From SIG701 sp045123975 (GTDB lineage: Bacteria; Bacillota; Clostridia; Oscillospirales; CAG-272): a DNA stretch of 48,034 nucleotides. The notes beneath the pieces were generated by a model. That model did not search any database. It was given only the letters and a program-made list of their open reading frames with translations, and was not told where the DNA came from. The stretch covers positions 1 to 48,034 of the forward strand of contig JBGVKV010000007.1 of assembly GCA_045123975.1 (NCBI GenBank). Reading direction: 5' to 3'. This document shows, one piece after another, positions 40,473-48,034 of the stretch (position 1 is the first letter of the stretch; each line of letters starts with the position of its first letter). The translations under genes and the position numbers were made by a program.

Positions 40473-41515
40473 AAATGAAACGCTTAATACCCATTTTAAT
40501 CATATTTTCGCTTCTTCTGTCGCTTTGCGCCTGTAATGGCAACTACGCCAAGGTTGACCTTAAAAAGCCCGTTTCCATTCCTGAGGACGGCATCATCGAA
40601 AAAGAAATGCTTTCGCAGATCAAGGACGAAAATGCGATCGCTAACTTTACCGGCAAATCGGGAGAACTCAACTACGAATGGACGATCTTCGGAAGTGACA
40701 TCACCGAGGTGCGTGACGTAAACCTTTCGGTTTCGCTTGAAAAGGTAGAGGACGGCATCAAGGTCGTTTTCAGTGACAATTCCGATTTTGGATTTCCTGC
40801 ACTACTTTCCATCCATCTGAATGAGAAATGGACAGCACTCGGCGCGACTGCATATAAGGAGGATACCGCTGTTTTCTCGGTGTCCATTACTGGAAGCAAA
40901 ACGAGTATCCTCAACATTTCGTTCAATAAAGGCGTGGGAGAATGTGTCATTCGACCGAATGAAAATAAGGACACGTCGAGCGATACGAACCGCCCAAACT
41001 CCGACGGAAGTGCCATTGATCAGGACAAATATCTGACCGATCCCGTACCCGAGGGCAAGCCCCTGCCCGTTGAACCCGAAAATCAAGAGATCAACAAGGG
41101 CAAGGCGTACACTTGCACCTTCTCCATCGAATGCTCGACCATCCTCAACAATCTTGAAAATCTTGATCCCGATAAGCTGGAGCTTGTGCCGTCGGACGGT
41201 GTGATCCTGCCACCCACAACAGTGACCTTCTACGAGGGCGAGTCGGTGTTTGACGTGATCCAGCGAGTATGCAAGGAATATAATATCCATCTTGAATTTT
41301 CGTGGACGCCCATCTATAACAGCGCGTATATCGAGGGCATCCATAACCTATACGAATTTGACTGCGGTGCGCTTTCGGGTTGGATGTACCGTGTGAACGG
41401 TTGGTATCCAAACTACGGATGCTCCCGCTATCAGCTTGCCGACGGCGAGGTGGTTGAGTGGAGATATACCTGCAACGACCTCGGAAAAGACATTGGCTGT
41501 GATTGGATGGGATGA
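40469..41515 (+). CDS. DUF4430 domain lipoprotein, probable cobalamin-binding component
   Basis: A 348-residue lipoprotein (lipobox LCAC, Cys22). The N-terminal part (about 25-155) is a beta-rich domain I do not recognise; a Pro/Asn/Asp-rich linker follows, and the C-terminus (about 215-348) is a DUF4430 domain: TCTFSIECSTILNNLENL, VTFYEGESVFDVIQRVCKEY and YEFDCGALSGWMYRVNGWYPNYGCSRYQLADGEVVEWRYTC. DUF4430 is the bacterial relative of the beta domain of transcobalamin and intrinsic factor, and is common in B12-regulated ECF operons. It would sit on the outer membrane face and pass the ligand to the transporter. ATG overlaps the cohesin gene stop; its own stop overlaps the EcfT start. Confidence 0.82.
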   Translation: MKMKRLIPILIIFSLLLSLCACNGNYAKVDLKKPVSIPEDGIIEKEMLSQIKDENAIANFTGKSGELNYEWTIFGSDITEVRDVNLSVSLEKVEDGIKVVFSDNSDFGFPALLSIHLNEKWTALGATAYKEDTAVFSVSITGSKTSILNISFNKGVGECVIRPNENKDTSSDTNRPNSDGSAIDQDKYLTDPVPEGKPLPVEPENQEINKGKAYTCTFSIECSTILNNLENLDPDKLELVPSDGVILPPTTVTFYEGESVFDVIQRVCKEYNIHLEFSWTPIYNSAYIEGIHNLYEFDCGALSGWMYRVNGWYPNYGCSRYQLADGEVVEWRYTCNDLGKDIGCDWMG

Positions 41516-42405
41516 TGAAGGATAGCTTTTACAATTACCATCCCACCGTATATCTTTTGTATTTTACGTTGGTGATCACATTTTCGATGCTATTCACGCA
41601 CCCCGTGGCGCAGATCATCGCGCTTGTGTGCGCCATTACTTATGCGGTAAGCGTTGAGGGCAAAAAGGCGGTCGGATTTCTTCTGAAATTCTGCTTGCCG
41701 ATGGTATTGCTCACCGCATTCATCAACCCAGCTTTCAGCCATGAGGGCGTGACCATTTTGTACTATTTCAGTAGCGGAAACCCTTTAACACTTGAAAGCA
41801 TTCTTTACGGTGTGGGAGCAGGCGTCTTGCTTGTGACGGTGCTTTTGTGGTTCTCCGCGTTTTCGCGCGTGATGACCTCGGACAAGTTCATTTATCTGTT
41901 TGGCAGAGTAATTCCCGCACTTTCTCTTGTGCTGAGTATGTCGCTCCGCTTCGTGCCCAAGTTCAAAAAGCAGACCGAGATCGTGGTAGAGGCGCAGAGG
42001 TGCATCGGACGGGATATTTCCACGGGAAGCTTGTGGAAGCGCTTCAAGACCGCCGTCCTCATTCTTTCCATTATGATCACGTGGGCGCTGGAAAACGCCA
42101 TTGAAACGGCTGACAGTATGAAAAGCCGAGGCTATGGGCTGAAAGGCAGAACCGCGTTCTCCATCTACCGTATGGATGACCGCGACAAATATTCTCTGAT
42201 TTGGCTCGGCTTTTGCGGATTGTTTCTTACGGTCGGCGTGATGCTCTCAGCGTTTGGCTTCCGCTATTTTCCAAGCATTCGCTATGCCGCATTTGATATG
42301 ACGACCATACCGTTTTATACAGTTTATTTCGGACTTTGCATCACACCCGTTGTACTAAACTTTACGGAGGAGAGAAAATGGAAAACTATATATTCAAAAC
42401 TCTGA
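41512..42405 (+). CDS. ecfT: ECF transporter T component (EcfT)
   Basis: A 297-residue transmembrane coupling protein of an energy-coupling factor transporter. About six hydrophobic helices are present, plus the cytoplasmic coupling helices: RFVPKFKKQTEIVVEAQRC and ENAIETADSMKSRGYG, where the Ala-Arg-Gly type motif reads KSRGYG. It connects the ATPases with the S component. Its ATG (41512) overlaps the previous stop codon; a second ATG follows immediately. It overlaps the ATPase-S fusion by 28 bases, so the whole transporter is translationally coupled. Confidence 0.9.
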   Translation: MMKDSFYNYHPTVYLLYFTLVITFSMLFTHPVAQIIALVCAITYAVSVEGKKAVGFLLKFCLPMVLLTAFINPAFSHEGVTILYYFSSGNPLTLESILYGVGAGVLLVTVLLWFSAFSRVMTSDKFIYLFGRVIPALSLVLSMSLRFVPKFKKQTEIVVEAQRCIGRDISTGSLWKRFKTAVLILSIMITWALENAIETADSMKSRGYGLKGRTAFSIYRMDDRDKYSLIWLGFCGLFLTVGVMLSAFGFRYFPSIRYAAFDMTTIPFYTVYFGLCITPVVLNFTEERKWKTIYSKL

Positions 42406-45023
42406 ACTTTTCCTATCCCGAGTGCGAAGAAAAAGCCTTGGATTCTGTCTCCTTCTCGGTCAAGGAGGGTGAATTTCTGATCCTCTGCGGACCGTCGGGT
42501 TGCGGCAAATCCACTCTCCTGCGCCACCTCAAAACCTGCCTTACCCCTCACGGCAGATGGGAGGGAGAGATACTGTACGGTGGCGTATCTCTTGACAAGG
42601 TCGATGACCGAACGCAATCGCAGGAGATCGGCTTCGTCATGCAATCCCCGGAAAATCAAGTGGTGACCGACAAGGTGTGGCACGAGCTTGCCTTTGGTCT
42701 TGAGAGCCTTGGCTACGATACCCCAACCATTCGCCGCCGTGTGGCAGAGGTTGCCGCTTTCTTCGGTATTGAAAATTGGTTCTATAAAGACGTGACCGAG
42801 CTTTCGGGCGGTCAAAAACAGTTGCTTTCTCTTGCCTCTGTGATGGCGATGAACCCGAAGATATTGGTTCTTGACGAGCCGACCTCTCAGCTCGATCCTA
42901 TTGCCGCCTCCGACTTTTTGGCGCTTCTCGGCAAGATCAACCGCGAGCTTGGTATCACGGTCATCCTCACCGAGCATCGCCTGGAGGAAGCATTCCCGTT
43001 TGCCACGCGAGTCATCGTGATGGAAAAAGGACGCATTATTTGCGACGATGCTCCCGAAAAGGTGGGGCTTGCCCTTCGCGATCGGGATAGCGGAATGTTC
43101 CTTGCTATGCCCACAGCTATGCGCGTATGGGCAGGTGTGAAAACCGATCTGCCTTGTCCCTTGACCGTTCGTGACGGCAGTGAATTTCTGACGGCTCGCA
43201 ATCGTGAAATGCCCATCAAAGCCCTTACAGAAAAAGAAATCCACACCTACGGCGATGAGATCGCCATCAGTGCGGACGAGCTTTGGTTTCGATATGAGAA
43301 GGACTTGCCAGACGTGGTCAAGGGTTGCTCGCTCACCTTGCACAAGGGCGAGTTTTACGCCATTCTCGGCGGAAACGGTGCGGGAAAGACCACCACGCTC
43401 AAGTTGATCTCGGGCTTGAAAACACCCTATCGCGGAAGTGTGACCGTCAACGGCCGCATGGGCTTTTTGCCGCAAAATCCGCAATCTCTCTTTGTCAAGC
43501 GCACCGTGCGAGAGGATCTTTACGAGGTTCTGCGCGGTGAGAAATACGGCAAAGAGGAAAAGGACGAGCAGGTCGCCCGCGTGGTAAAGCTCTGTGAACT
43601 GACCGCCTTCCTAGATCGCCACCCCTACGATATTTCGGGCGGTGAGCAGCAGCGCACCGCGCTGGCCAAGGTGCTTTTGACCGCACCCGACGTTCTGCTC
43701 CTGGACGAGCCAACCAAGGGCTTTGATGCGGAGTTCAAGGTCAGCTTTGCCGCAATCCTCTGCAAGCTGACCGCGCAGGGCGTGACCATTCTGATGGTCA
43801 GCCACGACGTGACCTTCTGTGCCGAGTATGCCCACCGATGCGGAATGTTCTTTGACGGACACATCGTAGCCGAGGGTACGCCCGCCGAGTTCTTCTCGGG
43901 GAATAGCTTTTACACCACTCCCGCCAACCGTATGGCAAGGCATCTGATCCCCAAAGCCGTGACGGTTGCTGACGTCATCAGCGCTTGTGGTGGTCGCGTA
44001 GAGGAAGCCGAGGATCCCGACGAGGAGATCGTTCCTTTGCCGAAGCCCGCACCGAGAAGCGTCAACTATAAACCTAAGGCACTTCCCGTATGGAGAAAGC
44101 TGATCGCACTCGCATCTGCTCTTGTGGCTCTTGGGGTATTCCTATATGCCACCTCAATTACCGACCTTTCTGCGATCATCAATTCGTCGGGTATCACGGC
44201 AGAGGGCAAAGAGCAATTATTCCTGTACTTGATTCTGTTTGCCTCTATGTCGATATTCGTTGCCGCCATCGGTCGCAGAAGCGAACCGCCCCTTGTGGTG
44301 CAAACGCCCAAGGAAAAGCGTAATTTGAGTAAGCGAACCATCGTGGCATCGGTGGCGATCCTCTTGCTTATACCGCTGACTATCTTTGCCGGCATCTTCT
44401 ATCTTGAAGATCGCCACTATAATTTGGTTGCGGTTTTGGTACTGCTTGAATGTATGCTGCCGTTTCTGCTCGTGTTTGAGGGAAGAAAGCCCAAGGCGCG
44501 CGAGCTTGTCACCATTGCCGTACTATGCGCCATCGGCATCGCAGGACGTGGACTGTTCTTTATGCTTCCGCAGTTCAAACCGGTACTCGCACTCACCATC
44601 ATCGCAGGCGTTGCCTTTGGTGGCGAGGTCGGATTTTTGGTAGGAGCAATGACCATGCTGACCTCCAATATGATCTTCGGCCAAGGACCGTGGACACCGT
44701 GGCAGATGTTCGCCATGGGCATCATCGGCTTCCTCGCGGGTGTGCTGTTCAAAAAAGGCTGGCTCCGCCGCACGAGAGCATCTCTTGCCGTGTTCGGCGC
44801 ATTTACCGCCGTCATCATTTACGGCGGCATCATGAATCCCGCCGCCGCTATGATGATGTCAAGCGAAACCCTCAAATGGGAAACCATCCTCGCGTGCTAC
44901 GTAACGGGACTCCCCATGGATCTCATCCATGGCTTCGGCACGGTCATTTTCCTTATGATCGCCGCAGAACCGATGCTCGAAAAGATGGATCGGATTAAGG
45001 TGAAGTATGGGATTGCCGATTAA
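42378..45023 (+). CDS. ECF transporter EcfA-EcfA'-S triple fusion, probable cobalamin uptake
   Basis: An 881-residue protein joining two ABC ATPases and a membrane S component. ABC 1: Walker A GPSGCGKST (38-46), LSGGQKQ (142-148), Walker B ILVLDEPTSQLD. ABC 2: Walker A GGNGAGKTT (331-339), ISGGEQQ (419-425), Walker B VLLLDEPTKGFD. From about 570 on there are four helices of unknown role, then an S-component-like bundle (about 690-870) with LCAIGIAGRGLFFMLPQFKP, GWLRRTRA and NPAAAMMMSSETL, resembling the predicted B12-specific S proteins. All parts needed with EcfT for an ECF importer are therefore on two polypeptides. The start at 42378 is set by GGAGGAG. Cobalamin specificity rests on the riboswitch and DUF4430 neighbours. 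Confidence 0.88.
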   Translation: MENYIFKTLNFSYPECEEKALDSVSFSVKEGEFLILCGPSGCGKSTLLRHLKTCLTPHGRWEGEILYGGVSLDKVDDRTQSQEIGFVMQSPENQVVTDKVWHELAFGLESLGYDTPTIRRRVAEVAAFFGIENWFYKDVTELSGGQKQLLSLASVMAMNPKILVLDEPTSQLDPIAASDFLALLGKINRELGITVILTEHRLEEAFPFATRVIVMEKGRIICDDAPEKVGLALRDRDSGMFLAMPTAMRVWAGVKTDLPCPLTVRDGSEFLTARNREMPIKALTEKEIHTYGDEIAISADELWFRYEKDLPDVVKGCSLTLHKGEFYAILGGNGAGKTTTLKLISGLKTPYRGSVTVNGRMGFLPQNPQSLFVKRTVREDLYEVLRGEKYGKEEKDEQVARVVKLCELTAFLDRHPYDISGGEQQRTALAKVLLTAPDVLLLDEPTKGFDAEFKVSFAAILCKLTAQGVTILMVSHDVTFCAEYAHRCGMFFDGHIVAEGTPAEFFSGNSFYTTPANRMARHLIPKAVTVADVISACGGRVEEAEDPDEEIVPLPKPAPRSVNYKPKALPVWRKLIALASALVALGVFLYATSITDLSAIINSSGITAEGKEQLFLYLILFASMSIFVAAIGRRSEPPLVVQTPKEKRNLSKRTIVASVAILLLIPLTIFAGIFYLEDRHYNLVAVLVLLECMLPFLLVFEGRKPKARELVTIAVLCAIGIAGRGLFFMLPQFKPVLALTIIAGVAFGGEVGFLVGAMTMLTSNMIFGQGPWTPWQMFAMGIIGFLAGVLFKKGWLRRTRASLAVFGAFTAVIIYGGIMNPAAAMMMSSETLKWETILACYVTGLPMDLIHGFGTVIFLMIAAEPMLEKMDRIKVKYGIAD

Positions 45024-45025
45024 CG

Positions 45026-45064
45026 AAAAAGCGCCTTACGCCCAAGTGGCGCAAGACGCTTTTT
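45026..45064. terminator. Bidirectional terminator after the B12 operon
   Basis: AAAAAGCG (45026-45033) pairs with CGCTTTTT (45057-45064), with inner pairings CTT/AAG and CGCC/GGCG. It starts three bases past the transporter stop and also faces the end of the minus-strand gene at 45069. Confidence 0.82.
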
Positions 45065-45068
45065 CTGA

Positions 45069-45656
45069 TTATCCCTCGTAGCAGAACAAAATTCTAACCA
45101 AATTGTAAATCGGTCGCTTGATGTTCAAGGGGTGATCAAAGCCGATCTCGTAAAGGAAGGACGTTACCTCGCGGTTCTCCTTCGTATTCCAAACGCGCTT
45201 TACCGAAACATCCTCAAATTCGCATTTTTCGGAATCGGCAACGTATGCAAGGCTCTTGTTGAGCTTGGTGATTACGGCATCCTTCTCATAGTTCTTCAAG
45301 GACACTACAACGATACGTGTACGCTTGTTCTTGGCTTTTATTGCGCCGATAAGCGTGCGACAGCCTTCCTCAAACGCGGCTTCGTTACCGTCAAAGCCTT
45401 GCACATCTGCTTCACCGATATGTAAAAGCACGGTTTCGGGGCAAAGCTCTTTGACACACTCGTCATATACCTTTGCCGTATCGGTTGCCGAAAGTCCTGC
45501 AATACTGCGGTTATAGATATGATCGCTCAACGCAAACGCCTGCTTTAATTCTCCGAGGGGAAGATTTACGTCCTCAGCTCCGCCGAAGATCACAATTCCG
45601 TCGGACTCTGCAAGCTGATTTAAGGATTTGTATTTTGCAATTTCAGCTTCAAACAT
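45069..45656 (-). CDS. SGNH-hydrolase-like protein lacking the catalytic serine
   Basis: A 195-residue protein with the alternating strand and helix layout of SGNH/GDSL esterases. Block I, where the nucleophile should be, reads IVIFGGAEDVNL; block II has YNRSIAGLSATD; block III reads LLHIGEADVQG, with GEAD in place of GxND; the later DxxH block is weak (IGFDHPLNIKRP, Asp-His adjacent). The serine and the block III asparagine are thus replaced, so normal esterase activity is unlikely. No signal peptide is visible. It lies 14 bases downstream of the small PQ-loop gene in the same unit. The fold call is by motif and moderate. Confidence 0.6.
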   Translation of the reverse strand: MFEAEIAKYKSLNQLAESDGIVIFGGAEDVNLPLGELKQAFALSDHIYNRSIAGLSATDTAKVYDECVKELCPETVLLHIGEADVQGFDGNEAAFEEGCRTLIGAIKAKNKRTRIVVVSLKNYEKDAVITKLNKSLAYVADSEKCEFEDVSVKRVWNTKENREVTSFLYEIGFDHPLNIKRPIYNLVRILFCYEG

Positions 45657-45670
45657 GATTCTGTGCCTCC

Positions 45671-45955
45671 TTACGCTTTGTTCGCTTTTCTGTCAAGCGT
45701 AACGTTTCGGAAGTAAACCAAGAGGTTCAGTGAAACGATAGCAAGGTTGATCAGGTACGCTACCAACACATAGTTGATGTTGCCAAGCGCGATCTTTGCC
45801 GAAATACCGGCGATGTAACCCGTAATGATCAGAAGGATAAACGGAAGGCTTGTGCTTTTTGAGGTTCTTGCCTTATATGCCTTGATCAAATTCATAGGCC
45901 AAGAAAAGCCAAAGCATACAAGCATAATTGTTTCAAGAATAGGTGCGAGCTCCAT
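45671..45955 (-). CDS. Small PQ-loop / SemiSWEET-like membrane protein
   Basis: A 94-residue protein with three transmembrane helices (about 6-24, 37-58, 62-85), the size and topology of a SemiSWEET half-transporter. FSWPMNLIKAYKARTSKSTSLPFIL corresponds to the PQ-loop region, although the Pro-Gln pair itself is replaced by Trp-Pro. SemiSWEETs dimerise to carry sugars; the substrate here is not known. AAAGGAG lies before the ATG. It forms a two-gene unit with the SGNH-like gene and is divergent from the histidine kinase gene; an 11-bp inverted repeat lies between them. Confidence 0.75.
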   Translation of the reverse strand: MELAPILETIMLVCFGFSWPMNLIKAYKARTSKSTSLPFILLIITGYIAGISAKIALGNINYVLVAYLINLAIVSLNLLVYFRNVTLDRKANKA

Positions 45956-46060
45956 AATAAAATCTCCTTTGTGATGTTTGGTGCTATCAGCATATCACTC
46001 ATGAGAGAACAAATCAATTTTAGCAAAATAAGCAACATATCTTTTTGTAATTTCTCATTT

Positions 46061-46095
46061 ATTTTACTTTCAAAAGCTATTTTAGAAAGTAAAAT
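46061..46095. promoter_or_regulatory. 11-bp perfect inverted repeat, candidate regulator site
   Basis: ATTTTACTTTC (46061-46071) is repeated in inverted orientation as GAAAGTAAAAT (46085-46095), 13 bases apart. It lies in the 182-base gap between the divergent PQ-loop and histidine kinase genes, just before a -10-like TATGAT (46096-46101) that has no good -35 box. That arrangement fits an activator site, possibly for the response regulator encoded downstream. Confidence 0.5.
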
Positions 46096-46137
46096 TATGA
46101 TAAAATATAGGCAAGAATAAAGATGGGGGAAAGGTGC

Positions 46138-47760
46138 ATGAAAAGAAAAAAAGGGATCGTCAGCAATTCGATCCATCAAATACAAAGAAAAATATTTACA
46201 ACACAGCTGATCCTTATCATACTGCTTGCCGTGGTGCTTGGTGTCACAGGTGTTTTAATAAACGTTCATTTTGAAACGCAAAAGCGCGACCGTAATCTGC
46301 AAAACATTTCTCAAACCATCGCCGCCTCGCCCTTACTCGACGATATTACAAACGGAGAGAATAGCGAATACCTTACCGAGTATTTCGATTCGCTTCAAAA
46401 ATCTCTTGGGGATATTGACGTCATTTCCATTGTAAGCGCCGAGAACGTGAGATTGTATCACTCCAACCACGCTCTGATCGGCACGGTATACGACGGCACG
46501 ATTCCGACCTTTGATAATACCGATTTTTATACCGAGGACAACAGCGGCCCGTCGGGAAAGCAACGACGCGCCTATGCCGCCATCTACGACGAGGACGGTA
46601 ACTACGTTGGCTTTGTTATTTCGGTTATGCTGCAAGAAAGCATCAAAAAAGAAACGCTCCCGACGGTATTGATATTTGCACTCATTACCGTGGTTGCCGT
46701 TTTGATGGAGGTCATAATTTCAGCGGAGCTTTCGGAAAACATCAAAAAGAAGCTCCACGGCTATGAGCCGGACGTATTCTCTGCGATGTATCAGGTCAGA
46801 GTTAATATTCTCGAATCACTTGCCGAGGGCGTCATCGCCATTGACAAGGAGCGTACCGTGCAATTCATCAACAGCTCTGCGGTTAAAATGCTTGGTTGCA
46901 AGGAGTCCTACGGAGAGCAAGGCGTTGTTGGAAAACCGCTGGAAGCCGTCTGTGATCCTACCGTGTTTGAGTCAACTCTCTTGGTTGGAGAAAAGGAGTT
47001 CGGTGCACACGATGCAAGACTGCAAAACACCAATCTCATCATAGACCGCATTCCCATTACCAAGAACGGAGAGATCATCGGCGCTGTCGGCATTCTTCAT
47101 AATCGTGAGGAATATATCAAGCTGATGGAGGATCTTGCGGGTACGCGGTATCTTGTGGACTCTATGAGAGCCAACAACCACGACTTTACCAACAAGCTCC
47201 ACGTCATACTCGGTCTTTTGCAAATGGAAATGTACGAGGAAGCCGCGTCCTATATTGAGAACATCACCATTGTGCAAAGAGAAACCATAAGCAAGATTAT
47301 GTCTGCAGTTAAAGAGCCTGCCGTTGCCGCCCTGCTGATCGGCAAAACGGCAAGAGCCTCCGAGCTGAACGTGAAATTCATTTTACAGGAGGGCTCGGTA
47401 TTCTCGAAAAGCGATTATCCGATACCGACAGAAACACTTGTCACCGTCATCGGCAATCTAATTGACAATGCCTTTGAGGCCATGAATGAAGCAAATACCG
47501 ACCTTGAAACGCCGAAAGAATTGCTTTTCGGAATTTACTCAAAGCCAAATGCGCTTTTAATCACCGCAAACGATACGGGCATTGGCATCAAGGATGAAAA
47601 CAAGAAGCAGGTATTTGAAAACGGATACTCTACCAAAGGAAAAGGCAGAGGCACGGGGCTTTATCAGGTCAAGCGCTTGGTGGAAAATCTTGGAGGAGAG
47701 ATTTTGCTTGACTCGCAGTACGGAACGGGAACCTCTGTTACCGTGACGTTTGATCAATAA
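46138..47760 (+). CDS. Sensor histidine kinase, CitA/DcuS type
   Basis: A 540-residue membrane sensor: helix at about 22-42, an extracytoplasmic sensor domain (about 43-172, single-Cache/PDC type), a second helix (about 174-195), a PAS domain (about 220-330, EGVIAIDKERTVQFINSSAV) and a kinase core of the CitA/DcuS family. The phosphorylated histidine lies in RANNHDFTNKLHVILGL (His348, Spo0B-like), followed by the N box IGNLIDNAFEAM, G1 box ANDTGIGI and G2 box KGRGTGLYQVKRL. Such kinases sense citrate or C4-dicarboxylates; ligand not determined here. I choose the ATG at 46138 because the purine-rich GGGGGAAAGG is upstream, although close; an ATG 15 bases earlier is possible. The response regulator follows 13 bases later. 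Confidence 0.9.
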   Translation: MKRKKGIVSNSIHQIQRKIFTTQLILIILLAVVLGVTGVLINVHFETQKRDRNLQNISQTIAASPLLDDITNGENSEYLTEYFDSLQKSLGDIDVISIVSAENVRLYHSNHALIGTVYDGTIPTFDNTDFYTEDNSGPSGKQRRAYAAIYDEDGNYVGFVISVMLQESIKKETLPTVLIFALITVVAVLMEVIISAELSENIKKKLHGYEPDVFSAMYQVRVNILESLAEGVIAIDKERTVQFINSSAVKMLGCKESYGEQGVVGKPLEAVCDPTVFESTLLVGEKEFGAHDARLQNTNLIIDRIPITKNGEIIGAVGILHNREEYIKLMEDLAGTRYLVDSMRANNHDFTNKLHVILGLLQMEMYEEAASYIENITIVQRETISKIMSAVKEPAVAALLIGKTARASELNVKFILQEGSVFSKSDYPIPTETLVTVIGNLIDNAFEAMNEANTDLETPKELLFGIYSKPNALLITANDTGIGIKDENKKQVFENGYSTKGKGRGTGLYQVKRLVENLGGEILLDSQYGTGTSVTVTFDQ

Positions 47761-47773
47761 AGGAGGTGTGGAT

Positions 47774-48034
47774 ATGCAATATAAGGTTTTGATCGTCGAG
47801 GATGATCCGATGGTATCTATGATTAACGAGCAATATGTGAATCGCAACAAAGCCTTTGTGGTCGTGGGAAAATGCAAGGACGGCAAGGGTGCACTTGACT
47901 TCCTTGAAAAAAATGAAGTTGACCTGATAGTTCTTGATGTGTTTATGCCATTGATGGATGGCTTTGAAACGTTGCGCCAAATACGAAAAAACAAGAAATC
48001 GGTTGATATTATTATGGTAACGGCAGCCAATGAC
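47774..48034 (+). CDS. Response regulator, CitB/DcuR type (N-terminal 87 residues, runs off window)
   Basis: The receiver domain of the partner of the upstream kinase. It starts MQYKVLIVEDDPMVSMINEQ with the acidic pair (Asp10, Asp11), has the phospho-acceptor Asp55 in LIVLDVFMPLMDG and the conserved threonine (Thr83) in IIMVTAAND. AGGAGGTG precedes the ATG. The frame is open to the end of the window, so the DNA-binding domain is not seen; CitB/DcuR relatives carry a C-terminal helix-turn-helix. It is co-transcribed with the kinase. Confidence 0.92.
   Translation, partial: MQYKVLIVEDDPMVSMINEQYVNRNKAFVVVGKCKDGKGALDFLEKNEVDLIVLDVFMPLMDGFETLRQIRKNKKSVDIIMVTAAND

Noticed and set aside
1..48034. 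CRISPR array, cas genes, prophage or restriction-modification system
   Set aside because: No regularly spaced repeats, no Cas, phage structural or restriction-type motifs were seen in any gene of the window.

Overview
The window looks like a chromosomal segment of an uncultured anaerobic Clostridia bacterium (Bacillota; probably an Oscillospirales/Christensenellales-type gut lineage). The case rests on an Rnf complex, NrdR, AGGAGG-type ribosome sites, consensus sigma-A promoters, many lipoproteins and no outer-membrane parts, a Gram-positive type Pel locus, cohesin and dockerin domains, and a TnpV remnant typical of Clostridial mobile elements. Functional names come from motifs, domain order and gene context read by eye; no database search was run.

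Layout. 1-450: end of a mobile element (tnpV and a truncated companion gene). 638-9287, minus strand: one long operon, rnfCDGEAB, followed by four genes that recall flavin-based extracellular electron transfer loci: a NusG-domain-II protein (EetA-like), a Gx transporter (EetB-like), a two-repeat FMN-bind-like lipoprotein and the flavin transferase ApbE. A consensus promoter lies at 9426-9454. 9645-17386 is mixed housekeeping: a HAD phosphatase and a heparinase-like lyase (plus strand), a DUF421 protein, a methyltransferase, tRNA-Ser(CGA), nrdR, an unknown lipoprotein and a membrane-anchored EEP-fold hydrolase. 17441-19453 is a lipoprotein joining a 5'-nucleotidase C-terminal-like domain to a CotH kinase domain.

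34862-19630, minus strand: a ten-gene exopolysaccharide operon. Its order is an HD-GYP/epimerase/PelD fusion, PelE, a PelA-type deacetylase (DUF2194-like), PelF, PelG, a CotH lipoprotein, a VTC-domain protein, DUF4956, a PAS-EAL protein and a Cache-GGDEF protein. Polymer synthesis and export, c-di-GMP synthesis, two kinds of c-di-GMP hydrolase and the c-di-GMP receptor thus share one transcript.

36549-45023, plus strand: a cobalamin riboswitch with terminator and antiterminator, then a probable B12 acquisition operon. It encodes a large secreted protein (DUF4430-like, alpha/alpha-toroid, cohesin and dockerin domains; signal peptide out of frame by one base), a membrane-anchored cohesin protein, a DUF4430 lipoprotein, EcfT, and one polypeptide fusing two EcfA ATPases to a membrane S component. 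The most novel reading is a cellulosome-style cohesin-dockerin scaffold holding a corrinoid-capturing protein at the cell surface next to its transporter.

45069-48034: an SGNH-like protein lacking the nucleophile, a small PQ-loop/SemiSWEET-like membrane protein, and, divergently, a CitA/DcuS-type histidine kinase with the start of its response regulator, cut by the window end. An 11-bp perfect inverted repeat lies between the divergent genes.
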